Assembly: GCA_017473555.1 (NCBI GenBank)
Contig: JAFUKO010000096.1
Span: 1 to 34,505, forward strand
Direction of reading: 5' to 3'
Source of the DNA: Ruminococcus sp.
GTDB lineage: Bacteria; Bacillota; Clostridia; Oscillospirales; Acutalibacteraceae
DNA: 34,505 nt
Part shown: one piece after another, positions 13,893 to 22,004 of the stretch
How positions within the stretch are numbered: the stretch's first letter is position 1
Layout: every line of letters begins with the position of its first letter
The notes under the pieces: generated by a model
The model's input: only the letters and a program-made list of their open reading frames with translations
Told to the model about the DNA's origin: nothing
Databases searched by the model: none
Translations under genes and position numbers: made by a program

Positions 13893-14729
13893 CTAAACTA
13901 CCATTTTCGGCTTGTTTGCCGATTTTGGAATTTTTACTGTGTACTCTATGTACTCGTCCGTCTCGTTTTTACAGCTTGTGGCGTTGATACCGGACAGACG
14001 CATTGTATCAACTGCTTTGTTTATAGTATTAACAAAGATGCGAACATCTTTAACAACTATTTTCTTTTCAGGTTTTTTGGTCACTTCTGGGAGTTGGGGA
14101 ACAGTTTTACGTAATAATATCTCAGTAACTAGTGCTTCACTCTGTGTAACATTGAGGTTGTCCGATATTATTCTGCTTAAAGCTTCGCGCCTTAAAGCTT
14201 CGTCATCTATACGAAGAAGGGCTCGAGCGTGTCGCTCAGACAATGATGCACTGACAATCCATTCCTGTTCTTCAAACGTAAGTCGTAGTAATCTTAGTTT
14301 ATTTGCAATCGTCGATTGTTTTTTACCAAGACTGATTGCCGCCTGTTCTTGTGTCAGACCATACTTTCTTATAAGACGAGCAATTCCTCTTGCTTGTTCA
14401 AACATTCCTAAATCTTTGCGCTGGATGTTTTCAATCAAAGCGAAAACTGCAGACTCCTTGTCAGAACACTTGAGTACTACACAAGGTACTCGTGTTATAC
14501 CCGCCATTATAGCAGCACGCAGTCTTCGTTCTCCTGCCACCAGCTCAAACTCCGTCGAATTAATCCGCCTGACCGATAAAGGTTGGAGAATACCATTCTG
14601 TACTATTGACTGTGATAATGACTTGAGTTCACGTTCATCAAAGTTCTTTCTTGGCTGGGTTTTATTTGGTCTTATTGCAATTGTCGGTATGTAGTAAACC
14701 TTATTGTCATCTCTGCTCAAAAAACTCAT
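13893..14729 (-). CDS. noc: ParB-family nucleoid occlusion-like protein (Noc position)
   Basis: A 278-residue ParB paralogue at the Noc locus (rsmG-noc-parA-parB, as in Bacillus). It has the CTPase domain with LVAGERRLRAAIMAG and IENIQRKDLGMFEQARGI, and a helix-turn-helix domain (LTQEQAAISLGKKQSTIANK). The C-terminal part differs from ParB and carries KKIVVKDVRIFVNTINKAVD. Noc binds its own sites, spreads with CTP and keeps division away from the nucleoid by membrane attachment through a short amphipathic N-terminus. Here that N-terminus is only MSFLSRDDN, so membrane targeting is doubtful. The start at 14729 is chosen for its ribosome site (GGGAG) and family alignment. It could instead be a second ParB of another specificity. 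Confidence 0.8.
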   Translation of the reverse strand: MSFLSRDDNKVYYIPTIAIRPNKTQPRKNFDERELKSLSQSIVQNGILQPLSVRRINSTEFELVAGERRLRAAIMAGITRVPCVVLKCSDKESAVFALIENIQRKDLGMFEQARGIARLIRKYGLTQEQAAISLGKKQSTIANKLRLLRLTFEEQEWIVSASLSERHARALLRIDDEALRREALSRIISDNLNVTQSEALVTEILLRKTVPQLPEVTKKPEKKIVVKDVRIFVNTINKAVDTMRLSGINATSCKNETDEYIEYTVKIPKSANKPKMVV

Positions 14730-14760
14730 TTTATTCTCCCTCACAGGTTGTCCCCGCAAG

Positions 14761-14788
14761 ATTATATTATCACGAGGTATACAATAAA
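14761..14788 (-). promoter_or_regulatory. Possible promoter of the noc-like gene
   Basis: On the minus strand TTTATT (14783-14788), 16 nt and TATAAT (14761-14766). The -10 is perfect and the -35 weak. A separate promoter is expected because a terminator follows rsmG. Confidence 0.45.
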
Positions 14789-14836
14789 TTTGTAGAAATA
14801 CCACCGCAAATATAATTTTGTTTTGCTTTTTTAAAT

Positions 14837-14867
14837 AGAAAAACGGCACACTCTGTCGAATGTGCCG
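14837..14867 (-). terminator. Terminator of the mnmE-mnmG-rsmG operon
   Basis: A 10-bp stem (14844-14853 with 14858-14867, one G-U) around a GACA loop, followed on the minus strand by TTTTTCT. It lies 6 nt after the rsmG stop. Confidence 0.92.
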
Positions 14868-14873
14868 CATATT

Positions 14874-15584
14874 TTATAATGCTTTGGATTTAATTTTTGC
14901 AGATGTTCTCGGGTAACGCTTATCGGTCTGTGAAATCTTTTTGATATTAATGATCGTTCGCTCAGATGTATCAGCTAAGTTATAGGTATCAACCTTAACC
15001 GTTTTACCACCAAGAGTTTTAATAGCAGACTTTGCGGCAGATATTTCTTCTTCGCTGTATTTGCCTTTCATCGCTACAAAAGCACCGCCCACCTTTACAT
15101 AAGGCAGGCAATACTCAGAGAGTACATTTAACTGAGCAACAGCACGGGAAGTAGCAAAGTCAAATTTTTCACGCAGATCAGCTTTTTTAGCTCCGTCCTC
15201 TGCACGAGCGTGAACAATTTTGACATCAGTGAGATTTAACTCGCTCACAACTTCGCTTAAAAAAGTGAGTCGTTTATTAAGGCTATCGAGCAAGCATAGT
15301 TTTATGTCAGGTCTGACTATCTTAATAGGAACTGACGGAAAACCTGCGCCCGTACCGACATCGATTAAAGAACTATTCTGTGGCAGTTGGACATACTTTA
15401 GTAGCAGAATGCTATCACAAAAATGTTTCAGTGCCACATCCTCAGGTTCAGTGAGTGCTGTAAGGTTCATTTTATTGTTCCATTCAATAAGCAGCTCGTA
15501 GTATCGCTCAAGCTTTAACATCTGTTCATCAGTAAGTTCAATACCGGATAATTCAGCTTGTTTTAATAATATATCTTTAAACAT
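14874..15584 (-). CDS. rsmG: 16S rRNA (guanine-N7)-methyltransferase RsmG
   Basis: RsmG/GidB (236 residues) methylates N7 of G527 (E. coli numbering) in 16S rRNA using S-adenosylmethionine. The Rossmann-type methyltransferase core has the SAM-binding loop LIDVGTGAGFPSVPIKI and the conserved SRAVA (about 145-149) and VAMKGK segments. The N-terminus LYERYYELLIEWN-like helix is present here as LERYYELLIEWNNKMNLT. The length is typical. Only 4 nt separate it from the mnmG stop, so the two are cotranscribed, and a strong terminator follows. Loss of this enzyme confers low-level streptomycin resistance in other bacteria; this copy looks intact. Confidence 0.97.
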   Translation of the reverse strand: MFKDILLKQAELSGIELTDEQMLKLERYYELLIEWNNKMNLTALTEPEDVALKHFCDSILLLKYVQLPQNSSLIDVGTGAGFPSVPIKIVRPDIKLCLLDSLNKRLTFLSEVVSELNLTDVKIVHARAEDGAKKADLREKFDFATSRAVAQLNVLSEYCLPYVKVGGAFVAMKGKYSEEEISAAKSAIKTLGGKTVKVDTYNLADTSERTIINIKKISQTDKRYPRTSAKIKSKAL

Positions 15585-15588
15585 TCAT

Positions 15589-17481
15589 TTATACCTCATT
15601 GTTTGAGTTGTATGACCTTTTAGCAAGCCAGATTAAAAGCACACTTATATCGGCAGGAGATACGCCACTAATACGTGACGCCTGACCTATATTAGCCGGA
15701 CGTATTTTACTGAGCTTTTCCTGAGCCTCAAGACGCAGACCACTTAAACTCTTGTAATCAGCATCAGCAGGCAGCTTCTTAGCCTCAAGCTTTCTCATCT
15801 GTTCAACCTGTGCAAGCTGTTTTTTAATATAGCCATCATATTTGATAGCAATCTCAACCTGTTCAAGCACACTCTGTGGTATATCAGGGCGTGATACATC
15901 AACGTTCTCTAATGCTTTATAATCTAACTGTGGTCGTTTGAGCAATTCAATCAGACGAATTGAATTAGTAACTTGAGATGTTTCACGTGAAACAAGTATG
16001 TTGTTTAACTCTTCAGTACAAGGAATAACCGTTTCCTTCGCACGTTTTAACTCTTGTTTGATAAGCTCCTGCTTTTTGTTAAAACGTTCCCATCTATCTT
16101 CTGAGATGAGTCCGAGCTCATACCCAAGCGGTGTTAAACGAGTATCAGCATTATCCTGTCTTAAAATAAGACGATACTCACTTCGTGATGTCATCATACG
16201 ATAAGGCTCGTTAGCACCTTTTGTAATAAGATCGTCGATAAGTGTGCCGATATATGAACTAGCTCTGTCTAAGATGAAAGGTTCTTTACCCTGAACTTTC
16301 AAAGCTGCATTGATACCGGCAATCAAACCCTGTGCTGCCGCTTCCTCGTAACCTGAACTACCATTAAACTGTCCTGCACCATATAAACCTTCAAAATCTC
16401 TGAACTCCAGTGTTGCATTCATTGAGGTTGGGTCTATACAATCATATTCGATTGCATAAGCAGGACGCATAATGAGAGCGTTCTCAAGTCCAGGTATCGT
16501 ATGGTAAAACTGAAGCTGAACTTCTTCAGGCAGGGAAGATGACATACCCTGCAAATACATTTCTTCAGTATCAAGACCACATGGCTCTATAAACAGCTGA
16601 TGACGTTCCTTATGCTCAAAACGGACAATCTTATCCTCTAAACTTGGACAATAACGTGGACCTACGCCTTCAATCTTTCCGCCATAAAGCGGAGAACGAT
16701 GAATATTATCTAAGATAATCTTCTTTGTTTCTTCATTTGTGTAACTGATATGGCAGACAACTTTATTATCACCTAAACTCTCTGTGTCATAAGAAAAAGG
16801 TACAGGCGGAGTATCACCATGTTGAACTTCAAGTTTATCAAGAGCAATTGAGCTACGTTTAACACGAGCAGGGGTACCTGTTTTGAATCTGCGTGTAGGA
16901 ATTCCTAGCTTTCTCAGACTATCACCAAGGAAAGTAGCAGGAAAAACTCCGTCAGGACCAGATTCATAAGACACTTCGCCTATAAAAATCTTTCCGCCTA
17001 AATATGTTCCCGTAGCAATAATTACTGTTTTTGCCACAAATTGGGCAAGCATACGGGTTGTCAGAGTCCATGTGCCGTCATCATTTCTTTCAATATCAGT
17101 TATTTCAGCTTGTCTTAAATCAAGATTATCACAAAGTTCAAGCTTGTGCTTCATAACATCCTGATACTTACGTCTGTCAATCTGTGCACGCAGAGAGTGT
17201 ACAGCAGGCCCTTTACCCAAATTGAGCATTCGCATCTGTAAAAAACACTCGTCAGCAGTTTTGCCCATCTCACCACCGAGTGCATCAATCTCACGCACAA
17301 GATGACCTTTAGCTGTGCCACCGATAGACGGATTACAAGGACAGTTTCCTACAGCATCCATATTTATTGTAAAAATAGCAGTTTTACAGCCAAGTCGTGC
17401 AGAAGCTAACGCAGCCTCAATACCTGCGTGTCCTGCACCTATAACTGCAACATCATAATTTCCTGCAAAATATGTACTCAT
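15589..17481 (-). CDS. mnmG: tRNA uridine 5-carboxymethylaminomethyl modification enzyme MnmG (GidA)
   Basis: MnmG (630 residues) is the FAD- and NADH-dependent partner of MnmE. The complex installs the (carboxymethyl)aminomethyl group on U34 of tRNAs that read NNA/NNG codons. The FAD-binding motif [17 protein letters not shown] starts at residue 15, followed by the signature [20 protein letters not shown]. The second signature, [21 protein letters not shown], is complete in the second half (read as [10 protein letters not shown] and GYEEAAAQG). The C-terminal helical domain ends in [16 protein letters not shown], used for tRNA and MnmE contact. GAGG precedes the ATG. It lies 30 nt after mnmE. 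A perfect parS site (15979-15994) is embedded in the coding sequence. Confidence 0.98.
   Translation of the reverse strand: MSTYFAGNYDVAVIGAGHAGIEAALASARLGCKTAIFTINMDAVGNCPCNPSIGGTAKGHLVREIDALGGEMGKTADECFLQMRMLNLGKGPAVHSLRAQIDRRKYQDVMKHKLELCDNLDLRQAEITDIERNDDGTWTLTTRMLAQFVAKTVIIATGTYLGGKIFIGEVSYESGPDGVFPATFLGDSLRKLGIPTRRFKTGTPARVKRSSIALDKLEVQHGDTPPVPFSYDTESLGDNKVVCHISYTNEETKKIILDNIHRSPLYGGKIEGVGPRYCPSLEDKIVRFEHKERHQLFIEPCGLDTEEMYLQGMSSSLPEEVQLQFYHTIPGLENALIMRPAYAIEYDCIDPTSMNATLEFRDFEGLYGAGQFNGSSGYEEAAAQGLIAGINAALKVQGKEPFILDRASSYIGTLIDDLITKGANEPYRMMTSRSEYRLILRQDNADTRLTPLGYELGLISEDRWERFNKKQELIKQELKRAKETVIPCTEELNNILVSRETSQVTNSIRLIELLKRPQLDYKALENVDVSRPDIPQSVLEQVEIAIKYDGYIKKQLAQVEQMRKLEAKKLPADADYKSLSGLRLEAQEKLSKIRPANIGQASRISGVSPADISVLLIWLAKRSYNSNNEV
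15979..15994. other. parS site inside mnmG
   Basis: A second perfect TGTTTCACGTGAAACA, 2.25 kb from the first. It is translated as VSRETSQ in mnmG (minus strand), showing that the protein tolerates the embedded site. Two origin-proximal parS sites, one inside a gene, is a common arrangement in Firmicutes. Confidence 0.97.
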
Positions 17482-17511
17482 AATAAAACCTCACGGTATA
17501 AATCTATAAAA

Positions 17512-18879
17512 CTATTTACCAACACAGAACTGGTGGAAAACATTATCTACAACTGTTTCTGTTACACGTTCACCAGTAAGCTCACATAGATATGAAATAG
17601 CATCTTCAAGAGAAACTGTAACTGCATCGTATGTCATACCCATCTCAAGGGCGGATATAGCATCGATTAACGCAGTGTGTGCGTTTTTAGCAAGGCTACG
17701 CTGACGCTCGTTACAAAGAACAGCAGATGAGCTATCAAAATCAGCAGTACCAGCGACTTTTTCTATCAGGTTTTCAAATTCAGTGATACCCGTCTTTGTT
17801 TTAGCAGACATAAATACAATATCCTGTGTTACTTCTCTGATTTTATCAATATCAAGCTTTTGTTCCAAATCCTCTTTATTAACTACAGCAATACAGGTAG
17901 AACCCTTGATATCATTTAGAATAGATATGTCATCATCTGAAAGTGGGGTAGATGCATCAAACACAGCAATAATAAGTTCAGCAGTTAATAAACGTTGTTT
18001 TGCTTTATCAACACCTATTTTTTCAATCGCATTGTCAGCATCTCTGATACCAGCAGTATCCGACAGATGCAAAGTAATATCTTTTACAATTGCAGTTTCT
18101 TCAACAATATCTCTGGTTGTACCGGCAATATCAGTAACAATGCTTTTGTCATAGCCTGTAATAAGATTCATCAGAGTGGATTTACCAACATTAGGACGAC
18201 CGACAATAACAGTATCGATACCTTCTCTGATTGCCTTGCCCTTATCATAATTATTAAGCAATGTGCTAAGCCTTTCTGAACAAGTACGTAGCGCATCTTT
18301 AAGCACAGAGAATTCAATTTCAGGAATATCCTCCTCGGGATAATCTGACCATGCACACAAGTGTGCAGCTCGGTTAACAAGTTCATCCTTGATCTCATTT
18401 ATACTTTTGCTTAAAGCACCCTCATGTACTGAAAGCGCAGAACGCTGGGCTGCTTTTGATTTTGCGCCGATAATATTCATTACCGCCTCAGCTTCGGTTA
18501 AATCAAGTTTGCCGTTTAAAAAAGCTCTTTTTGTGAATTCTCCAGCCTGAGCGGATACAGCACCATTATCAAGCACAGCTCTGAGCACTGCTTTTGTAGA
18601 ATAAATACCACCATGACAAGATAATTCAACTACATTTTCTCCGGTGTAACTATGTGGTGCTTTAAATACAGTAGCAATACATTCATCTACTTTTTCGTCA
18701 TTATAGAAAACAGCACCAAAATGAGCGGTATAGCCTTTAGAGTTACTAAGCATTTTACCACTTTGAGCTTTAAATACTTTATCAGCAATAATTAAAGCGT
18801 CATCACCCGATATTCTTATTACGCCTATACCACCCAGCCCCTGAGCAGTGCTGATAGCAGCAATTGTATTGTCGTTCAT
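17512..18879 (-). CDS. mnmE: tRNA modification GTPase MnmE (TrmE)
   Basis: MnmE (455 residues) is a dimeric, potassium-activated GTPase that with MnmG modifies wobble uridine U34. The N-terminal folate-binding domain is followed by a helical domain in which the G domain is inserted. The G domain contains GRPNVGKS (227-234), the switch region TDIAGTTRD, DTAG (274-277) and the NKED base motif. The protein ends FCVGK, the family C-terminal motif with its functional Cys (residue 452). The length is typical. It is the first gene of the mnmE-mnmG-rsmG transcript. A terminator just upstream separates it from jag, so it has its own promoter. Confidence 0.98.
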   Translation of the reverse strand: MNDNTIAAISTAQGLGGIGVIRISGDDALIIADKVFKAQSGKMLSNSKGYTAHFGAVFYNDEKVDECIATVFKAPHSYTGENVVELSCHGGIYSTKAVLRAVLDNGAVSAQAGEFTKRAFLNGKLDLTEAEAVMNIIGAKSKAAQRSALSVHEGALSKSINEIKDELVNRAAHLCAWSDYPEEDIPEIEFSVLKDALRTCSERLSTLLNNYDKGKAIREGIDTVIVGRPNVGKSTLMNLITGYDKSIVTDIAGTTRDIVEETAIVKDITLHLSDTAGIRDADNAIEKIGVDKAKQRLLTAELIIAVFDASTPLSDDDISILNDIKGSTCIAVVNKEDLEQKLDIDKIREVTQDIVFMSAKTKTGITEFENLIEKVAGTADFDSSSAVLCNERQRSLAKNAHTALIDAISALEMGMTYDAVTVSLEDAISYLCELTGERVTETVVDNVFHQFCVGK

Positions 18880-18916
18880 AGTATCATTCCTTTATTTACT
18901 ATAAATACTCTATAAT

Positions 18917-18944
18917 ATTTTATCACATTATGCAAGTTCTGCAA
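18917..18944 (-). promoter_or_regulatory. Possible promoter of mnmE
   Basis: On the minus strand TTGCAG (18939-18944), 16 nt and TAAAAT (18917-18922), located about 40 nt upstream of the start codon. It follows the terminator that ends the jag transcript. Confidence 0.45.
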
Positions 18945-19012
18945 TCATAAACTGAATATGTGTAGCATCAAAAATATTAAATAATCTCATTAAGTAAACT
19001 TTTTTACAAAGT

Positions 19013-19035
19013 AAAAAGGGGCGGATAACCGCCCC
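19013..19035 (-). terminator. Terminator of the rnpA-yidD-yidC-jag transcript
   Basis: A 7-bp all-GC stem (19018-19024 with 19029-19035) around a 4-nt loop, followed on the minus strand by TTTTTAC. It lies 7 nt after the jag stop. Confidence 0.93.
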
Positions 19036-19042
19036 TACGTTA

Positions 19043-19837
19043 TTATTTATCAATTCTGCCGTAGAGACCGTACTCGCCGCTCTCATTTAATGGCTTGCGA
19101 TCAGGGTTAGCCTGTGGCTTATTTGGCTTACCACTTGGTTTGCCACCTCTGTATGGTCTTCTGTTGCCGCCCTGTCTGCTATTTTTATAGTTACCCTTGT
19201 TCTTTGGGTCAGGACCAATAACAACGTGACGATTGATGTTTTCACCTTCACTCCAAGAGATAGCACCATTAACCTTCTGAACAGCTGTGTGAATAATGCG
19301 TCTCTCGTAAGGATTCATTGGCTCAAGAGAAGATTTTTTACCGGTTTTAGCAGCTTTGATACCAAGCTTTCTACCTAAAATCTCAAGAGTTTTTTCTCTC
19401 TTTTCTCTGTAATCACCTGTATTAATTGTAACTCTGCAATATGAGTTATCTACGTGGTTAGCTACAAGGCATGTGAGATACTGTAAAGCATCGAGTGTCT
19501 CACCACGTCTGCCGATAACTGAACCTACGTCTTCGCCTGTAATTTCAATATTGATGACGTTCTTTTCTTTTTCTTCAACGCTCATCTGAATATCATTTAG
19601 GCCCATAGCCTTGATGATAGAATCAAGGTAGTCTGCGGCTGCCTGAGCAGGAGTTGTTTTTACAAAAACTCTTACTTTAGCAGGATGACCGCCGAACAGA
19701 CCGAGAATTTTTTTAGACTGCATCTCGATAATTTCAAAATCTACGTTATCATCGTAGGTTTCTACACCGAGCATTTCGCAGGCTTTTTCTCTAGCTTCTT
19801 CAACAGTAGCACCTGTTGCAATAGCTTCTCTATTCAA
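19043..19837 (-). CDS. jag: RNA-binding protein Jag (KhpB/EloR)
   Basis: Jag/KhpB (264 residues) is a conserved RNA-binding protein linked to cell elongation and to YidC in Firmicutes. Order of domains: Jag-N (1-60), a short linker, a KH domain (about 90-140, with VGSVIGRRGETLDALQYLT), and an R3H domain (145-208, with R179-x3-H183). A basic Gly/Pro/Asn-rich tail (210-264) is longer than in many homologues and probably disordered, possibly adding RNA affinity. The family partner KhpA is not in this window. It lies 50 nt after yidC on the same transcript, and a strong terminator follows. The ATG at 19837 is preceded by AAAGAAGGTG. Confidence 0.95.
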   Translation of the reverse strand: MNREAIATGATVEEAREKACEMLGVETYDDNVDFEIIEMQSKKILGLFGGHPAKVRVFVKTTPAQAAADYLDSIIKAMGLNDIQMSVEEKEKNVINIEITGEDVGSVIGRRGETLDALQYLTCLVANHVDNSYCRVTINTGDYREKREKTLEILGRKLGIKAAKTGKKSSLEPMNPYERRIIHTAVQKVNGAISWSEGENINRHVVIGPDPKNKGNYKNSRQGGNRRPYRGGKPSGKPNKPQANPDRKPLNESGEYGLYGRIDK

Positions 19838-19887
19838 GTTTGCACCTTCTTTTAGTGTAATGTGAATTTTCTGATTTAATTTGTAGT

Positions 19888-20814
19888 TTATCTGTTATAC
19901 TCAGCGTTTTTTTCATCAAGCTCGAGTCGTGCAATATGTGCAGCCTCAGCTTTAGCATTTAAAATATCAGGTGAGTAGAATTTGTTCATAATCAGTGTCT
20001 GTACAAAACCAAACACAGTTGAGCAAATCCAGTAGAAACCTACAGCTGCAGGAACAGTGTAAGCGATCCATGCAGTGAGAACAGGAAGTGCGATGAACAT
20101 ATATTTCATACATCCCTGCTGCTGGCTCATCGGATTACCCTTCATGAACATCATAAATACCTGTGAACCTACTGAAGTAACTAAACACAGGATAGGAATA
20201 AGTAAAATCCAACCACCTGCAAATTTAGGAGTAGATAAAAGGTCAAGTCCAAAGAATTCAAAACCGCCGGAAAGCAGCTTAATTTTTTCGATTTCATCAC
20301 CTGTCAGAATATTTGAAACACCACTTTGTGTGGAAATGCTGTCGAAAATTCTGAGTAACTCAATTTCAGAATAAATTGAGCTTACATTAAGAGATAATCC
20401 AGGTATTGAATTTACATACTCAGTAAGCTGTGCAACCTTATCACCAGCGATATGAAGCACGTTTGAAAGTGGTCTTACAACAGAGTAGTAAATACCAAGC
20501 ATAACAAACATAGGTAAAAGTGAAGTCAGACATCCTGAAAATGGGCTGACGTTCTCTTTTTCATAGAGCTTCTGAAGCTCTTCGTTGTATCTCTGCTTGT
20601 CGTTACCGTATTTTTCCTGAAGTGCTCTTTGTCTGGCCTGAAGTTTAGAGTTAGCGGCCATTGACTTCTGCTGTTTTACAGAAGAAGGAAATAAAACAAC
20701 TTTAAACACAAGTGTAAAAACAATGATAGCAATACCAAAATTATTTACAAGTGAATAAGCTGCCCAGAGCACATAACCAAATAAACTACCGAAAATGTTA
20801 AAAAATTGTGTCAT
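19888..20814 (-). CDS. yidC: Membrane protein insertase YidC/SpoIIIJ
   Basis: YidC (308 residues) inserts and folds membrane proteins alone or with SecYEG. The sequence has the five-helix YidC/Oxa1 core. The first helix is near residues 18-42 (LVNNFGIAIIVFTLVFKVVL). A positively charged cytoplasmic hairpin follows (about 45-92, rich in K, Q and E). Later helices carry FSGCLTSLLPMFVMLGIYY and GFYWICSTVFGFVQTL. No cleavable lipoprotein signal is seen at the N-terminus, unlike Bacillus SpoIIIJ. The C-terminal tail is short and charged. It lies 23 nt after yidD and is cotranscribed with rnpA-yidD and jag. Confidence 0.95.
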   Translation of the reverse strand: MTQFFNIFGSLFGYVLWAAYSLVNNFGIAIIVFTLVFKVVLFPSSVKQQKSMAANSKLQARQRALQEKYGNDKQRYNEELQKLYEKENVSPFSGCLTSLLPMFVMLGIYYSVVRPLSNVLHIAGDKVAQLTEYVNSIPGLSLNVSSIYSEIELLRIFDSISTQSGVSNILTGDEIEKIKLLSGGFEFFGLDLLSTPKFAGGWILLIPILCLVTSVGSQVFMMFMKGNPMSQQQGCMKYMFIALPVLTAWIAYTVPAAVGFYWICSTVFGFVQTLIMNKFYSPDILNAKAEAAHIARLELDEKNAEYNR

Positions 20815-20837
20815 AATTAAGCCTTCTTAATTTTGTA

Positions 20838-21080
20838 TCAATGCTTTTTAGGAGGTACGGGATCGTATCCGCCTTTTGAAAAAGGATTACACCTTAAAAT
20901 TCTCCATATTCCCATAAAAAGTCCTTTGAAAGCTCCGTGAACCTCAATTGCTTCCTTGGTATACTGTGAACAGGTCGGATAAAATTTACACTTACCTTGT
21001 CCCATACGTGGAGAAATATAACATTGATAAAATCTGATAATTGAGATTAAAATCTTTTTCATTTCAGTTGTTAAGGACAT
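20838..21080 (-). CDS. yidD: Membrane protein insertion efficiency factor YidD
   Basis: YidD (up to 80 residues) is a small cytoplasmic-face protein that assists membrane protein insertion. It has the family core [20 protein letters not shown], then [17 protein letters not shown], and ends in [13 protein letters not shown], all strongly conserved with three Cys. The frame can start at ATG 21080 (overlapping rnpA by 17 bp) or at ATG 21062 (directly after the rnpA stop, TGAAATG). Homologues usually begin MKK-L-I-x-IRFYQ, which favours 21062. Neither start has a strong ribosome site, and translation coupling with rnpA is likely. Confidence 0.95.
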   Translation of the reverse strand: MSLTTEMKKILISIIRFYQCYISPRMGQGKCKFYPTCSQYTKEAIEVHGAFKGLFMGIWRILRCNPFSKGGYDPVPPKKH

Positions 21081-21402
21081 TTGCCTGTTGCAAATGATTT
21101 TTAATAGCGTTTAAAATATCGGTGCTTTTGACAAAAGGAGTCTTAGCTCTGGCTACAAATACAATGTCATAGCCGTTTTTTATATCAGGTAAAAGCTCAT
21201 AAAAAGCTGCTCTGATAATTCGTCTGCACCTGTTACGCTGTACAGCCTTGCCAATTTTTTTAGAAGTAGTTATTCCGATTTGAAGGTTATTAGTGTTATT
21301 TTTTACGATATAGGTGACAACTACAGGAGATACAAAGGACTTACCTCTCTTATAAGCTCGCTGAAACTGCCAATTTTCTTTAATTGTGAGATAATCTCTC
21401 AT
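21064..21402 (-). CDS. rnpA: Ribonuclease P protein component
   Basis: RnpA (112 residues) is the basic protein subunit that helps RNase P RNA cleave 5' leaders from tRNA precursors. The signature is [20 protein letters not shown] followed by IIRAAF, the RNR-type RNA-binding helix. The start is ATG 21402, 5 nt after AAAGGTGG; a GTG at 21411 overlaps that ribosome site. yidD overlaps its end. Upstream, a strong terminator separates it from rpmH, so its expression relies on read-through or an unseen promoter. No RNase P RNA gene is identified in the window. Confidence 0.96.
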   Translation of the reverse strand: MRDYLTIKENWQFQRAYKRGKSFVSPVVVTYIVKNNTNNLQIGITTSKKIGKAVQRNRCRRIIRAAFYELLPDIKNGYDIVFVARAKTPFVKSTDILNAIKNHLQQANVLNN

Positions 21403-21480
21403 CTTAACCACCTTTGAGGCAAACAGTCTGTGGAGTGAGTAGTAGTGTGACTGTGTAGCTGTTAAAAATAAAAGATAAAA

Positions 21481-21505
21481 AGAAAGACCACTGCCGACAG
21501 TGGCC
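21481..21505 (-). terminator. Terminator between rpmH and rnpA
   Basis: In minus-strand RNA an 8-bp stem GGCCACTG/CAGTGGUC (one G-U) with a UCGG loop, followed by UUUCUUUUU. It lies 16 nt after the rpmH stop. Confidence 0.88.
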
Positions 21506-21521
21506 TATTTCTTAGTATTTC

Positions 21522-21656
21522 TTAGTATGATAAGTGCTTTCTGCCCTTAGCTCTTCTTCTTGCAAGAACTTTGCGGCCGTTCTTTGTAGACATTCTCTTT
21601 CTAAAGCCGTGCTCCTTTTTTCTGTGAAGCTTTTTTGGCTGATATGTTCTCAGCAT
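21522..21656 (-). CDS. rpmH: 50S ribosomal protein L34
   Basis: The 44-residue protein starts [20 protein letters not shown] and ends [13 protein letters not shown], the L34 sequence pattern (TYQPKKRHR-x-HGFR-x-RM-T-GR-VLARRR-KGR). It is highly basic and binds 23S rRNA. GGAGGG (21663-21668) lies 6 nt upstream of the ATG. It is the origin-proximal gene on the left arm, transcribed away from dnaA, with a strong promoter upstream and a terminator between it and rnpA. Confidence 0.98.
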   Translation of the reverse strand: MLRTYQPKKLHRKKEHGFRKRMSTKNGRKVLARRRAKGRKHLSY

Positions 21657-21696
21657 TTAAAACCCTCCTTTCGGGTACATAACCTTACAATCTAGC

Positions 21697-21726
21697 ATTA
21701 TAGCTTAATAATAGCGGTTTTGTCAA
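21697..21726 (-). promoter_or_regulatory. Promoter of rpmH
   Basis: On the minus strand TTGACA (21721-21726), an 18-nt spacer and TATAAT (21697-21702). Both hexamers are consensus. Confidence 0.88.
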
Positions 21727-22004
21727 CAAAAATTTTTGCTTTTATATAGTATCAATTTTTCTTCAAAAAATACTGCTGAAAATACCCACAATATGTGGTA
21801 TTAACTGCGTTTTTTAACCACAATTTACAGATACAAAAAAATTCTTAAAAATGAGCATATAATTATATGATAAATATTTACTTAAATATAGGAAAATAAT
21901 ATTGATTTTTCAACATAATTTTGATACAATGTTAAACAAATAATGGACAAGTATAGGGTCAAAGGGATTATGACCCACAGAATATGGAAAATGGAGGATA
22001 TAAA
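21727..22004. other. Origin region upstream of dnaA (DnaA-box cluster)
   Basis: An AT-rich gap between the divergent rpmH and dnaA genes. No perfect TTATCCACA is present. Near matches are TTAACCACA (21814-21822, 8/9), ATACCCACA (21782-21790, 7/9) and TGACCCACA (21971-21979, 7/9). A dyad AATACCCACA-ATA-TGTGGTATT lies at 21781-21802. TTTTCAACAT (21907-21916) and, on the minus strand, GTTTAACAT (21929-21937) match a motif that recurs on the other side of dnaA. The gap is likely part of a bipartite oriC. Confidence 0.7.
21902..21930 (+). promoter_or_regulatory. Promoter of dnaA
   Basis: TTGATT (21902-21907), a 17-nt spacer and TACAAT (21925-21930). The spacer contains TTTTCAACAT (21907-21916), a putative DnaA box, and a second variant overlaps the -10 end. 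This is consistent with DnaA repressing its own gene. Confidence 0.68.

Noticed and set aside
13912-14694. 260-codon plus-strand frame opposite the Noc-like gene
   Set aside because: It is a shadow of the ParB-family gene, whose minus-strand product has clear domains.
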